NCBI RefSeq assembly: GCF_018260555.1 | Contig: NZ_JAGLBB010000006.1 | Coordinates: 1-64,000 of the forward strand | From: Deinococcus sp. | Lineage (GTDB): Bacteria; Deinococcota; Deinococci; Deinococcales; Deinococcaceae | Length of the DNA stretch: 64,000 bases | Reading direction: 5' to 3' | Shown: positions 31,404-41,968 of the stretch, piece by piece | Numbering within the stretch: the stretch's first letter is position 1 | Layout: every line of letters begins with the position of its first letter | The notes under the pieces: generated by a model | The model's database searches: none | What the model was told of the DNA's origin: nothing | What the model saw: the letters and a program-made list of their open reading frames with translations, nothing else | Made by a program: the position numbers and the translations under genes

Positions 31404-32060
31404 ATGACCGATTCAGCCTTCCACCCGCAGTTCACGCCGTCTCACGCCCAACCTGACCTGGCCGGGCGGCACGTCGCGTTCGACTGGGGCGGCGTGTTCA
31501 CGGTCGGCACCTTCGACGGGCGCAGCACCCAGAACGTCGCGGACCGCAGCGGCGTGCCCGTCGAGCAGGTACGCGACAGTTACTTCCGTCACGTGCGGCA
31601 CCTGGAGGTCGGTGCCTGGAGCCTCCCGCAGTTCTGGACGGTCATTCAGGAGGAAGCCGGGGTGCCCCTGCCCTACGAGGAGTTCGAGGCACTGTATCTG
31701 GGCAGCATCGTGGAGAACCCGCCCATGTTTGCCACGCTGGCCGCGCTGCCGCTGAGCGTGCGCGTGGGCCTGCTGAGCAACAACTACCCGGTCATCAGTG
31801 ATCATCTGCGCCGGGACCCCCGGTTTGGGCGCTTTCACCAGCCGGTGTTCAGCAACGAACTGGGCCACAAGAAACCCTCGCCTGAATCCTTCGCGGCGCT
31901 GGAGCAGGCCATGGGTATACCCGCCACGCAGGTGGCGTTCGTGGACGACGTGCAGGAGAACATCGACGCTGCCAATGCCGCCGGGTTTCACGGCATTCTG
32001 TACAGCCACGAGGCGCACGCGGCCTTCGAGCAGGCCCTTCAGGAGTGGCTGAACGGCTGA
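31404..32060 (+). CDS. HAD-superfamily (subfamily IA) hydrolase
   Basis: A 218-residue HAD-fold phosphatase-type protein. Motif I is FDWGGVFT (residues 26-33), with the nucleophile Asp; the usual second Asp position is Gly. Motif II is LLSNNYP, motif III GHKKPSPESF (Lys), and motif IV FVDDVQENI (Asp pair). The four-helix cap inserts between motifs I and II, as in subclass IA. Without the second motif I Asp the phosphatase reaction may be weak or use another substrate class; a haloacid dehalogenase or reduced-activity enzyme is possible. It stands alone and precedes the isocitrate lyase promoter. Confidence 0.82.
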   Translation: MTDSAFHPQFTPSHAQPDLAGRHVAFDWGGVFTVGTFDGRSTQNVADRSGVPVEQVRDSYFRHVRHLEVGAWSLPQFWTVIQEEAGVPLPYEEFEALYLGSIVENPPMFATLAALPLSVRVGLLSNNYPVISDHLRRDPRFGRFHQPVFSNELGHKKPSPESFAALEQAMGIPATQVAFVDDVQENIDAANAAGFHGILYSHEAHAAFEQALQEWLNG

Positions 32061-32153
32061 ACCACCGCCCGTCGGTTCTCCGCCTGCCCCCACCCGGTCC
32101 GCGCGACCCGGTGGGGGTTTGCCTGCGGCCTCTGTCTCACGTCCGCGCCGGGC

Positions 32154-32202
32154 GGTTTACCTGATCAGGTGGTTTACCCCGTAAGTCCAGAAGTAAACCA
32201 CC
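32154..32202. promoter_or_regulatory. Operator-like triple GGTTTAC array before isocitrate lyase
   Basis: GGTTTAC occurs at 32154-32160 and 32171-32177, and inverted GTAAACC at 32193-32199; the last two form arms GGTGGTTTAC and GTAAACCACC. A 12-bp palindrome ACCTGATCAGGT (32159-32170) lies between the first two. A CACAAT -10-like box is at 32225-32230, so a bound regulator would cover the -35 area. The regulator is not known. Confidence 0.65.
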
Positions 32203-32339
32203 CCTGGCGGCGCGGCGCACAGCGCACAATGCCCCTACAGAAACCACGCGGGTTCACCCGCACCACCCACACAAGCCGGCAGACACCGCCTTCCCACCGG
32301 AAAGCGGACCACCCCCAGCACATCCCCAGGAGGACCACC

Positions 32340-33647
<1,308 letters not shown>

Positions 33648-33696
33648 ACGCCTGAACACCCACCGCAGCGTGCGTGCCGCGCCATGACCGCCCAGA

Positions 33697-33728
33697 AGGG
33701 GGAGAGCCGATCACCGGTTTCTCCCCCT
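33697..33728 (+). terminator. Hairpin terminator of isocitrate lyase
   Basis: AGGGGGAGA (33697-33705) pairs perfectly with TCTCCCCCT (33720-33728) across 14 bases, 50 bases past the stop codon. It has no long T-run. Confidence 0.6.
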
Positions 33729-33762
33729 CAGGCGTGCCTGACCGCCAGGCGACGGTGCCGCT

Positions 33763-33960
33763 CATACGCACTGCGGTAGTTTCGGTGCAGTTCCGATGCA
33801 GTCCCAGCGGATGAGAGGAGGAACAACAGATTGGGCGCAATAGAGCGCAGTCCGTGTGACGGGGAGCAGGCAGGGCTTGCCGCGCGCGCTCGCCGTCTGC
33901 GGAACCGAGCAAGACGGACTCCGGTGGATTATGCGATTCAACCCGAGCGGACGCGGAGGG
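33763..33960. repeat. Two diverged mosaic element pieces in the aceA/cdd gap
   Basis: The first (33763-33859) runs from CATACGCACTGCGGTAG through GCGGATGAGAGGAGGAACAAC to GCGCAGTCCGTGTGA. The second (about 33908-33960) has AGACGGACTCCGGTGGATT and CAACCCGAGCGGACGCG. They occupy most of the 420-base gap, which otherwise holds only the aceA terminator. Confidence 0.6.
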
Positions 33961-34067
33961 CTGAGCCGTAGGGCCAGCAGGAGACAAGGGGTTCTTGGCG
34001 TAGAGTTTCCGGCGTGAAGGTAGCCGCCCGCTGCATGGGAAGGATGCCACCGGAACAGATGCCGTTC

Positions 34068-34527
<460 letters not shown>

Positions 34528-34535
<8 letters not shown>

Positions 34536-35865
34536 GGGGTTCTTCCTCGGGGTCCAGCGGGTCGTGGTGGGGGGCGCGTTCCACGCGGACGCGGGTGACG
34601 CGGCGCTGGTCGGCGGCCTCGACGGTAAAGGCCCAGCCTTCATGCACGAAGCTCTGGCCGGTTGCGGGAATATCCCCGAAGTGGTTGTTCATGAAGCCGC
34701 TGAGGGTGTCGAACTCTCCCTCGCCGTCTTCGAGGTTGCTGCCCAGGTGCTCCTCGACCTCGCCGACAGTCAGGCTGGCGTCCATCAGGTACACGCCCTC
34801 GCTGATCACCTCGATCATGGGCAGTTCGTCGTCGTCGGTCTCGTCGTAGATTTCACCGACGATCTCTTCCAGGGCGTCTTCCAGCGTGACGAGGCCGGTC
34901 GTGCCACCGAACTCGTCCACGACGATGCTCATGTGGCTTTTCTTGTCGCGCATCTTGGCGAGCAGGTCCTTGATCTTCATGCCTTCGGGCACGAAGTACA
35001 CGGGACGCATGATGTCCGCAATGACGGTGTGGTCCAGTTCGTCGAGGTGCCGGAGCATGTCGCCGGTGTGCGCGATCCCCACGATGTTGTCCGCGTTGTC
35101 CTGGTAGACCGGCACGCGCGAGTATCCGTGTTCGGTGTTCACTTCCAGCAGGCGGCGCAGCGGCGAGGCGCCGTCCACCACAATCATGTCCATTCGGGGC
35201 GTCATGACCTCGCGGGTGGTGGTGTCGGACAGGTCGAACACGTTGTACACGAGTTCCTTCTCGCTGTCCTCCAGCACGCCTTCCTGACTGGAGGCGCTGA
35301 CGATCATGCGGATCTCCTCTTCCGAGTAGGCCGTGTGATGCCCGGCCACGCCGCGCAGCCCGAACAGGCGCACCACGCCGTTCCCGAGTCCGTTCAGGCC
35401 CTTGATGGCGTAGCGGAACACGGCCGTGAAGATCAGCAGCGGCCGGATGATGATCAGGCTGACCTGCTCGCTGCGCTGCAACGCCCAGCTCTTCGGGGCG
35501 AGTTCCCCGAACACGATGTGCAGGATGGTGCTGATCGCGAACGCCACGCCGAACGAGATGGCCGTGATCTGCGCTTCCGTGAACTGCCCCTCGCCGAACA
35601 GCGGGTGCAGCAGGTGCTCGATGGCCGGCTCTGCCACGAAGCCGATGGCGAGGCTGGCCATGGTGATGCCCAGCTGCGTCGCGGCGATATACAGGTCGAG
35701 GTTCTGAAGGGCGCGCTGCGTGGCTTTCGCGCGGGCGTTGCCCTCATCGGCCAGCTGATCGATGCGGGTGCGGCGCACACTGACGAGCGCGAATTCGGCC
35801 GCGACGAAAAAGCCGTTCATCAGCACCAGGATGAACAGGGCGACAATACCGAGAAGGTCATTCAT
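34528..35865 (-). CDS. CNNM/CorC-family transporter-associated protein (hemolysin-like)
   Basis: Membrane protein of 445 residues with an N-terminal DUF21/CNNM domain (three to four helices, about 1-190), two CBS domains (about 205-340) and a C-terminal CorC_HlyC domain (about 355-435). Bacterial CNNM proteins mediate magnesium efflux or its regulation, with CBS domains binding Mg-ATP. I take ATG 35865 (MNDLLGIVALFILV) as start; a longer frame lacks support. A terminator-like hairpin with a T5 run lies about 110 bases upstream, inside the predicted leader, and the cdd gene overlaps its end. Confidence 0.88.
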
Positions 35866-35974
35866 GAATGGACGCGCTCCAAGTTTCGCGTCCCGGTCAT
35901 CCGCGAGGCACGTGCTGCCCGCCCACGCCCGCAAGGGGTGGTGCGTCGGTGTCCGGTGGTGGGACGCTCACAGC

Positions 35975-35994
35975 AAAAAGCCGCCCTCAGGCGG
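35975..35994 (-). terminator. Intrinsic terminator in the CNNM gene leader
   Basis: On the minus strand CCGCC-TGAG-GGCGG-C is followed by TTTTT. Upstream on the same strand is only a divergent gene, so this ends a short leader transcript whose -10 may be TACACT near 36050-36055. This suggests attenuation or a small RNA. The rest of the gap to 36261 shows no gene. Confidence 0.55.
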
Positions 35995-36261
35995 AATTCA
36001 CCGGGCGTGTCGGAAGAGCCAGAACTGGGAGGCTCCATAGCAGTGCGGAGTGTAACACACCCACCCCGGCCACACGCGCCCGCCGCCCGCCCTGAAGTGT
36101 CCGCCCCAGAGTAACGCGAGCCGCAAGCACCCAGGCGCGGCATACCCAGGCCCGGCACACCCACCCTCGGCGCGCGCTACGCTGGAGGGGACCACACCCG
36201 TATGTTCAGACGCGCCGGCCCCGCCCGGCTCACTCTCCCGCGCCCTTCCGGAGGTTTTCCC

Positions 36262-37281
36262 ATGACCCAGCACGTCCCGACCCGCACCCTGCCTGACACC
36301 TACCGCGCCCTGCGCGCCGAGAAGACGGGGGACGGCATTCAGGCCAGCCTCCAGACCCTCCCCACCACCGCGCTGCCGGACGGCGACGTGACCGTGCAGG
36401 TCACGCACTCCAGCCTGAACTACAAGGACGGACTGGCGGTTGCCGGGAAGCCCGGCGTGCTGCGCTCTTACCCCATGACACCCGGCATCGACCTGGCGGG
36501 CACGGTCCTGGAGGACCGCACGGGCCGCTGGCAGGCGGGGCAGAGCGTGATCCTGACCGGCTGGGGCATCGGCGAGCGGCAGGACGGCGGGTACGCCACC
36601 CTGGCCCGCGCGAACGCGGACTGGCTGGTCGCGCAGCCTGCCGGAACGGACGCCCACTGGGCCATGAGTGTCGGCACGGCTGGGTTCACCGCCATGCTGG
36701 CCGTCATGGCGCTCGAGGAGCACGGCGTGACCCCCGGCGACGGCGAGGTCCTTGTGACCGGCGCGGCGGGCGGCGTGGGCAGCACTGCCGTGGCCCTGCT
36801 GGCCGCCGCCGGGCACACCGTGGTTGCCAGCACTGGCCGCCCGCAGGAGGAAGCGTACCTGCTGGGCCTGGGCGCCAGCCGCGTCATCGGCCGCGATGAA
36901 CTCCCGGCCCTGAAACGCCCGCTGGAGAAGGAACGCTGGGCGGGCGTCATTGACAGCGTGGGCGGCGCGACCCTGGCCGGCGCGTACGCCTCGACCCGCG
37001 TGCACGGCTCGCTGGCCGTCTGTGGACTGGCGGGCGGCAGTGAACTGAACGCCAGCGTGTTCCCGTTAATCCTGCGCGGCGTGAACCTGCTGGGCATCGA
37101 TAGTGTCACCTGCCCCGCCGCCCGCCGTGAGGCCGCCTGGGCACGGCTGGCCCGCGACCTGCACCAGGGCACCCTGGCCGCCGTCACGCACACGCGCCCC
37201 CTGAGTGACGTGCCAGACCTGGCCGGGCAGATTCTCGCCGGTCAGATCAGGGGCCGCACCGTGATCGACGTGACGGGCTGA
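36262..37281 (+). CDS. AcuI/YhdH-type acryloyl-CoA reductase (MDR family)
   Basis: An NADPH-dependent medium-chain dehydrogenase/reductase of 339 residues, closest in motifs to AcuI, which reduces toxic acryloyl-CoA to propionyl-CoA. NYKDGLAVAGKPGVLRS (about 52-68) and PGIDLAGTV (about 74-82) are diagnostic of the YhdH/AcuI branch; the dinucleotide fold shows VTGAAGGVGSTA (about 165-176). ATG 36262 follows GGAGG; a longer in-frame start has no ribosome site. It is monocistronic, and its stop TGA begins a mosaic palindromic element. It fits acyl-CoA catabolism with the other enzymes here, though unlinked. Confidence 0.87.
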   Translation: MTQHVPTRTLPDTYRALRAEKTGDGIQASLQTLPTTALPDGDVTVQVTHSSLNYKDGLAVAGKPGVLRSYPMTPGIDLAGTVLEDRTGRWQAGQSVILTGWGIGERQDGGYATLARANADWLVAQPAGTDAHWAMSVGTAGFTAMLAVMALEEHGVTPGDGEVLVTGAAGGVGSTAVALLAAAGHTVVASTGRPQEEAYLLGLGASRVIGRDELPALKRPLEKERWAGVIDSVGGATLAGAYASTRVHGSLAVCGLAGGSELNASVFPLILRGVNLLGIDSVTCPAARREAAWARLARDLHQGTLAAVTHTRPLSDVPDLAGQILAGQIRGRTVIDVTG

Positions 37282-37418
37282 TACGGACTCCGGTTGATTC
37301 GGTACAGGTCCGAATCAATCCGAGCGGACGCGAGTAGGAACAACAGACGGACTTCGCGGTACGGAGCCACAGGCGGCGCTTTCCCGACTGTGGCGCAGTG
37401 GAGCGCAGTCCGTCTGAG
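37279..37418. repeat. Mosaic palindromic element, best full-length copy (body type 1)
   Basis: It opens TGATACGGACTCCGGTTGAT, forms the hairpin CCGGTTGATTCGG...CCGAATCAATCCG, continues GAGCGGACGCGAGTAGGAAC, then GGTACGGAGCCACAGGCGGC, and closes GGAGCGCAGTCCGTCTGAG. Ends are inverted relative to each other. The first three bases are the stop codon of the AcuI-type gene. Confidence 0.85.
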
Positions 37419-37440
37419 TCACCTGTACGCTAGACAGAAT

Positions 37441-37468
37441 GGGCGGCCCCGCGCAGGTGGGACCGCCC
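37441..37468 (-). terminator. Hairpin terminator of the S8 protease gene
   Basis: GGGCGGCCCC and GGGACCGCCC pair with one mismatch around an 8-base loop, 15 bases past the protease stop. Confidence 0.55.
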
Positions 37469-37483
37469 ATCGACCATCTCCGC

Positions 37484-39658
37484 TCAGCGGGCCTGAAGGT
37501 CCCCCAGATCCACGCTGGGCTGCGTGTCCGAGAGCGTGAAGGTGCGTTCGTCGCGGCGTTCGCCGTTCTCTCCGTAGATGCCGTTGCCGTTCAGGTCCTC
37601 GCCAGCCACGGCGCGGTAGGTGCCGTCACCCAGCCACGCTTGAAAGTGGCCCAGGGCGTCCAGGCGGGGCTGGAAGGTCTGGCCGCGCGCATCTTGCAGG
37701 CTCAGGCCGTGGCCGCTGCTGACGGCCGGGGCGTTCAGGGCGGCGGCAGCGTTGATCAGGCCGTACCCAAATTGGTCGTCACGTCCGGCGGCGCCGAGGT
37801 CGGTGGCGGTGGCGTTCATGCGGGCCAGGGTGCCCGCCGCGTCGGTGGTGACGCCCTTGGAGAGCAGCAGCGCGGCCAGCGCGGCGACCTGCGGGCTGGC
37901 CTGGCTGGTGCCGACTTCCAGTTCGTAGTTGGGTTCGTTCTTCTGGTAGTCCCAGCTGGTCGAGAGGATCATGTCTGGGAAGGCCTGGCCGTTCAGGGTG
38001 CCGCCGTTGAAGGTGCCCTGGGTGTACGGGTCGGCCCCGCCGGGCGCGGCGAGCTGCACCTGCGGGTAGGTGTTACTGAACGCCGAGCGGGTGGGGGCGC
38101 TGCCGCCGGAGAGCGTGACGCTCGCCACGGCGACCGCGCCGGGGCAGGCGGCGGGGTAGTAGGGGAGGGTGCCGTACCCGTTCCCGGCGGCGGCTATGAC
38201 CAGACTTCCGGCGGCCGTGGCCTCCTGCACGGCTCTGCACATTTCCGCGGCACTGTCGGCGCTGGTGGCCCCTCCGAGGCTGAGGTTAATGACCTGCGCC
38301 ACGTGCGGGGTGCGGGTCATGACACCGTTCACGCTGACGGCCAGGCCGGCCGCGTACCGGATGGCGACGGCCACGTCGGACTCGGTGGCGTTGCCGGTCG
38401 CGTCGATCACGCGCAGGGGCAGGACCTTCACGTTGGCGTTACGGGTCGCGCCGACCACGCCAGTCAGGCTGCAGGCAGCGCAACTGGCGTCATTAAGGCC
38501 CCAGCGGGCGGCGATGATCCCGGCCACGTGCGTGCCGTGGCTGCCGGTGCTGCGGCCGGTCACGGCGGGGTCGGTGGGGTCGGTGTCGGGGCCGTCGCCA
38601 TCGCCGTTGCTGGTCTCGGTGATCAGGTCCAGGGCGCCCTCACCGGGCCGCCACAGTTGCCCTTTCAGGTCCGGGTGATCGAAGCGCACGCCAGTGTCGA
38701 TCACGGCGACGGTCACGGCGCGGCTGTAAGCGCTCCCCTCCATGTCGCGCCACACCGCGCCGTACCCGGTGAGCGGGAAAGCCCATTGCAGCGGTGCGTA
38801 CTGATCGGTGGGCGTGACCGGTGCGGCAGTGGCCTGGGCGCGCAGGATCACGTCCGGCGTGACGGATTCCACGCTGGGGTCTGCGCGCAGGGCGGCCAGG
38901 GCGGCGGGCACATCATCGACCTGCACGGCCACGCTGCGGCTGCTCAGCGGGCGGATGGCCTGCCCGGTAATTCCAGCGCTGGTCAGGCTACGGACGGCCT
39001 GCCCGGTCACGGTCTGCCACTGCGCCTGCACCTGCTGGGCCTGCGTCTGCTGGGCCTGCGTTTGGGCACTCAGGGTGCCGGTGGCGGCCCGGTAGCGCAC
39101 GATCACGCCGTTCGCCCCGGCCAGCGACGCGGTGTCGGTCCGGGTGGGAGGAGCCGCCACGCCGGTATCGTTTCCCTGCACCTGGGCGGGGGCCGTGACG
39201 CGGCCGGTCAGGCTGTACTGCGTGGCGGTGACAGTCCAGGTAACAGTGCCGCTGCGGGCGGCGCTGTCCGTCCCGGAATTCCATGCCAGGGTAACAGGGG
39301 CGCTTAGCGTCTGCTGATCCGCAGCGAGCGGCGTGGCCAGAGACCGGTCGGCTGTGACCGTCAGCGCCACGTTGCCGGTACCCGCCTGCCGACTCAGGCG
39401 CAGCCACGCGGGCACGCTCACGGCCGACCACGTGCCGCTGAAGGGAACGTCCAGGCTGACACTGGCGGACTGCGCTAGCTGGACCGTCCGGTCGTCCAGC
39501 GTAGTTGGCGCTGGGGTAACCGGCGCGGGGACGACAGGGGCCGGGACAACAGGCGCGGGGGCCGGCGCCGGCGGGTCGGTCACGGGCGTCGGGTTGCAGC
39601 CGCTGAGAAGGGCCAGGGTCAGCAGACCGAGCAGGACAGAGGCAGGGTGGCGGGGCAT
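37484..39658 (-). CDS. S8 (subtilisin-like) serine protease, lipoprotein
   Basis: A 724-residue exported protease anchored as a lipoprotein: the N-terminus ends LALLSGC, with the lipobox Cys near 21, followed by a Pro/Ala-rich linker (PAPAPVVPAPVVPAP). Two BACON/fibronectin-like and inhibitor-I9-like regions (about 55-280) precede the catalytic domain with the triad Asp321 (VIDTGVRFDHPDL), His374 (GSHGTHVAG) and Ser585 (GTSQASP). A C-terminal module with ADLNGNGIYGENGERRDE-like Ca-binding residues ends the protein. I use ATG 39658; the frame extends upstream without signal. Large S8 proteases are common in Deinococcus and probably process extracellular protein. Confidence 0.88.
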   Translation of the reverse strand: MPRHPASVLLGLLTLALLSGCNPTPVTDPPAPAPAPVVPAPVVPAPVTPAPTTLDDRTVQLAQSASVSLDVPFSGTWSAVSVPAWLRLSRQAGTGNVALTVTADRSLATPLAADQQTLSAPVTLAWNSGTDSAARSGTVTWTVTATQYSLTGRVTAPAQVQGNDTGVAAPPTRTDTASLAGANGVIVRYRAATGTLSAQTQAQQTQAQQVQAQWQTVTGQAVRSLTSAGITGQAIRPLSSRSVAVQVDDVPAALAALRADPSVESVTPDVILRAQATAAPVTPTDQYAPLQWAFPLTGYGAVWRDMEGSAYSRAVTVAVIDTGVRFDHPDLKGQLWRPGEGALDLITETSNGDGDGPDTDPTDPAVTGRSTGSHGTHVAGIIAARWGLNDASCAACSLTGVVGATRNANVKVLPLRVIDATGNATESDVAVAIRYAAGLAVSVNGVMTRTPHVAQVINLSLGGATSADSAAEMCRAVQEATAAGSLVIAAAGNGYGTLPYYPAACPGAVAVASVTLSGGSAPTRSAFSNTYPQVQLAAPGGADPYTQGTFNGGTLNGQAFPDMILSTSWDYQKNEPNYELEVGTSQASPQVAALAALLLSKGVTTDAAGTLARMNATATDLGAAGRDDQFGYGLINAAAALNAPAVSSGHGLSLQDARGQTFQPRLDALGHFQAWLGDGTYRAVAGEDLNGNGIYGENGERRDERTFTLSDTQPSVDLGDLQAR

Positions 39659-39873
39659 GTGCCTTACAGCATGACGGACGGCACCTGACGTTACATGAAT
39701 CCCGCCGGGTGAGCCGATGAGGCCATTTGGACGGGGCTTCAGGCTGCACCGGTGCTGACTGCCCCCCTTCGTTTTATAACCTGGCACAGCACTGGGCTGC
39801 CAGCGTCAACGTCACGGCCGACAGCCCTCGTGGTTCCCACCCGCGTCCGCCCGGATGACACGGTGTTTGCGCC

Positions 39874-40158
39874 CCACACGGACTCCGGTTGAAAGCCCGG
39901 CAACAGCTTTCAAGCAGACAAGAACCGGGTTCAGTGGGGAGGGATGGTTACCCGCCCGCCGTCCGGGTTGGGAACGAAACCAACGGCCTCCTGTCTCATA
40001 CGGACTGCCGCTCCACTGCGCCACAGTCGGAAGGGCGCCGCCTGCGGCTTCATACCGCCCAATCCGTATGCTGTTCCCACTCGCATCCGCTCGGATTGAT
40101 TCGGAAATACGCCGAATCAATCGGAATCCGTCCCATTCCACCGCAGTCCGTCTGACGC
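39874..40158. repeat. Compound mosaic element: two copies fused
   Basis: A body-2 copy from ACACGGACTCCGGTTGAAAG (39874) with stem GAAAGCC...GCTTTC, then TCATACGGACTGCCGCTCC, GGCTTCATACCGCCCAAT, the hairpin GATTGATTCGG...CCGAATCAATCGGAATCCG, and GCAGTCCGTCTGACG at the end. It fills most of the 537-base gap between the protease and the DUF2227 gene. Confidence 0.75.
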
Positions 40159-40182
40159 GCGGCCGCCGCGCCCGGCGGGTGG

Positions 40183-40188
40183 CACAAT
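40183..40188 (+). promoter_or_regulatory. -10 box of leaderless DUF2227 gene
   Basis: CACAAT ends 8 bases before the GTG at 40196. The ATG at 40187 overlaps the box and is not the start. Confidence 0.5.
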
Positions 40189-40195
40189 GGCACGC

Positions 40196-40780
40196 GTGCC
40201 CAGTGGACGTGTTCATAACCTCATCAATATCGCGGCTTACAGCGTCCTGGCGGCGGCCACCCTGGTGGCGTCGCGTCAGGAGCTCGTGAGTGTTACCTCC
40301 GTGCAGGCCCTGAATTTCACGCTGGCGTACGCGGCCGGAACGTTCCTGCTCTCACCGGACCTGGATCTCGCGGAGGGCCGCGTGGACAGCAAACGCCACT
40401 GGGGCATCCTGGGGGTTCTGTGGGTGCCCTACGGCATGATGTTCAGTCACCGGGGCCTGTCTCACACCTGGATCCTTGGCCCCCTGACCCGACTGGCGTA
40501 CCTGGCGGTCATGGTGGCACTGGTGGTGGGCGTCCTGACGTACCTGATGCCCGCCCTGGTCCTCCCGGCGCTGTCCGGGTCGCTGGACGTGGCCGTGCTC
40601 GCCCCGTTCGCGCTCGGGTATTACCTGAGTCAGTGGTTGCACCTGATCGCCGACGGAGTGCGGCCTGATCACGGGCTGAGGCGTGGGTACCGCAAACTGG
40701 ATCAGTCGGACCTGAGCCGGGTGGGCCGCAGCCTGAGCGGCAAGCCAGGGCGAGGCCGCGCCGGACGCGGCCGCCGCTGA
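40196..40780 (+). CDS. DUF2227 putative metal-binding membrane protein
   Basis: The family has His/Asp motifs like those of membrane metal-dependent hydrolases (YdjM-like), but no substrate is established. With GTG 40196 as start the N-terminus reads MPSGRVHN, the typical opening of the family. The further motifs LLSPDLDL (about 54-61), HRGLSHT (about 87-93) and QWLHLIADG (about 150-158) supply conserved His and Asp. Four or five membrane segments are visible. The C-terminal tail GRSLSGKPGRGRAGRGRR is basic and may be cytoplasmic. It is monocistronic, with secG 230 bases downstream. Confidence 0.82.
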   Translation: MPSGRVHNLINIAAYSVLAAATLVASRQELVSVTSVQALNFTLAYAAGTFLLSPDLDLAEGRVDSKRHWGILGVLWVPYGMMFSHRGLSHTWILGPLTRLAYLAVMVALVVGVLTYLMPALVLPALSGSLDVAVLAPFALGYYLSQWLHLIADGVRPDHGLRRGYRKLDQSDLSRVGRSLSGKPGRGRAGRGRR

Positions 40781-40851
40781 CCGCCCGCCTGCTCCGGACC
40801 AGCGGCGCCGTTTCTTCCCCGTGATCCCTTCTGGTAGCTTGGGCCCTTTGC

Positions 40852-40857
40852 TACACT
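40852..40857 (+). promoter_or_regulatory. Probable -10 box for secG
   Basis: TACACT about 155 bases before secG. The -35 is weak (TTCTGG at 17-bp spacing), and the long leader shows no clear known RNA element. Confidence 0.35.
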
Positions 40858-41011
40858 ACGCGAACAGGGGAGGGCCTGGCCGGTTCCTGCCCGCGGCCCC
40901 CGCACCGTCCCTGGCGGCCTCTGCTCAGCGGAGTTCCGCCTCATTCTTCTCTCACTCAGCCTGCCTGCCCGTGTCGGCGCTGCGCTGCCCGGATCTTTCA
41001 GGAGGTCAATC

Positions 41012-41236
41012 ATGATTCTGAACCTGTTCCTTATTCTGTTCGCACTGGTGTGCGTGGCGCTGGTGTTCTTCGTGCTGCTGCAGGTGCCCAAGCAGGCCGG
41101 TCTGTCGGCCAGCATGGCGTCCGGCGGGTCACTGCTGGGCGGCCGGGGGGTCGAGGGTGGTCTGGTGCGGATTACCAGTGCCTTGGGCGCATTTTTCATG
41201 CTGCTGGCACTACTGATCGGGTACGTTTCGCGCTGA
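41012..41236 (+). CDS. secG: Preprotein translocase subunit SecG
   Basis: Small partner of SecYE in the protein export channel, 74 residues, with two membrane segments: residues 1-25 (MILNLFLILFALVCVALVFF) and about 52-72. The loop between carries the family Gly/Ser pattern LSASMASGGSLLGGRGVEGG. The start follows CAGGAGGT. A textbook terminator follows directly. It is monocistronic. Confidence 0.93.
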   Translation: MILNLFLILFALVCVALVFFVLLQVPKQAGLSASMASGGSLLGGRGVEGGLVRITSALGAFFMLLALLIGYVSR

Positions 41237-41252
41237 AACTCCTCAGCGCTCG

Positions 41253-41285
41253 CCGGGATGCCCGTTCGGGTGTCCCGGTTTTTTT
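41253..41285 (+). terminator. Intrinsic terminator of secG
   Basis: CCGGGATGCCCG and CGGGTGTCCCGG form a stem with a small TG/TG internal mismatch and a 2-base loop, followed by TTTTTTT. Confidence 0.9.
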
Positions 41286-41451
41286 GGCATCCGCGCGCCT
41301 GTACTGCGGCCTGCGCGGTGGGTGACGATTCGGACCGGGATCTGTTCGACCGACCTGATCGCTCACCGGGCTGCATGGGGTCAGGGCACCGGAAAAGGTG
41401 CCGACGCCCGTGCAAGCCGACGTTATTTCTGCGTTTTTTTGCCTGCAATCA

Positions 41452-41600
41452 ATTCAGAATTCCGCCGGAAGGCGTTGGATTGACCCGTCCATCGGAGCGG
41501 CTGCAAGCACGAGTAGGCCGGGTTCCGGGCGTGGCGTTGGTCACCCGGTGATGCACGGGGCTGTGGACGAAACAGGCGGCAGTCCGGATCACGTCCTGTC
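41452..41600. repeat. Very decayed mosaic element in the secG/oppA gap
   Basis: GAATTCCGCCGGAAGGCGTTGG, GAGTAGGCCGGGTTCCGGG, TGGACGAAACAGGCGGCAG and TCCGGATCACG match body-2 landmarks in order. Similarity is low, so the call is tentative. The 849-base gap from 41237 to 42085 otherwise holds the secG terminator, the MITE and the opp promoter. Confidence 0.4.
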
Positions 41601-41666
41601 CGGATGCCGGTGCATGCGTTGATCAGCCTCATGTCAGGTTGCAGGAAGGTGGGAGGGTAAATGGGT

Positions 41667-41874
41667 TTCAAATGGTAACTGCTCAGCACGATAAACACGG
41701 CAAAAAACGCTTGTTCCCGTTTTGTATGAGCATAATATTTACTGCAAATCTGCCTTGGACGAACCAATTCGCCCATATCGGCAATTTCAGTCATTTGAAA
41801 GCAGCTTCTTAGCAATTTATAGGGCTGAATTCAGATTCTGAGCAATTTACCCTGCTGAGCAGTTACTTCAAATG
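41667..41874. mobile_element. 192-bp MITE with 14-bp terminal inverted repeats and 8-bp target duplication
   Basis: The body (41675-41866) begins GTAACTGCTCAGCA and ends with its exact reverse complement TGCTGAGCAGTTAC. It is flanked on both sides by the 8-bp direct repeat TTCAAATG (41667-41674 and 41867-41874). Matching continues inward to about 21 bp with two mismatches. The interior is AT-rich compared with the surrounding genome and carries no gene. This is a non-autonomous DNA transposon; TIR and 8-bp duplication suggest an IS4-type transposase acted on it, which is inference. Confidence 0.9.
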
Positions 41875-41968
41875 AAAGGCATCGCCCACTCTTTTCAGGC
41901 GACCGTAAGATAGATAAGCTGTTTCAGGTGAAGTGAATGAGAGAACTGCCTAATGGTTTGTTCTTTTC

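Noticed and set aside
35866..36164. Leader peptide or small ORF before the CNNM gene
   Set aside because: The ATG-initiated frame in the leader has no stop near the hairpin and merges with non-coding sequence, so it is not a classical attenuator peptide.
41423..41815. 130-codon minus-strand frame across the MITE boundary
   Set aside because: It crosses the element end and the decayed repeat; no start signal, so it is a chance frame.
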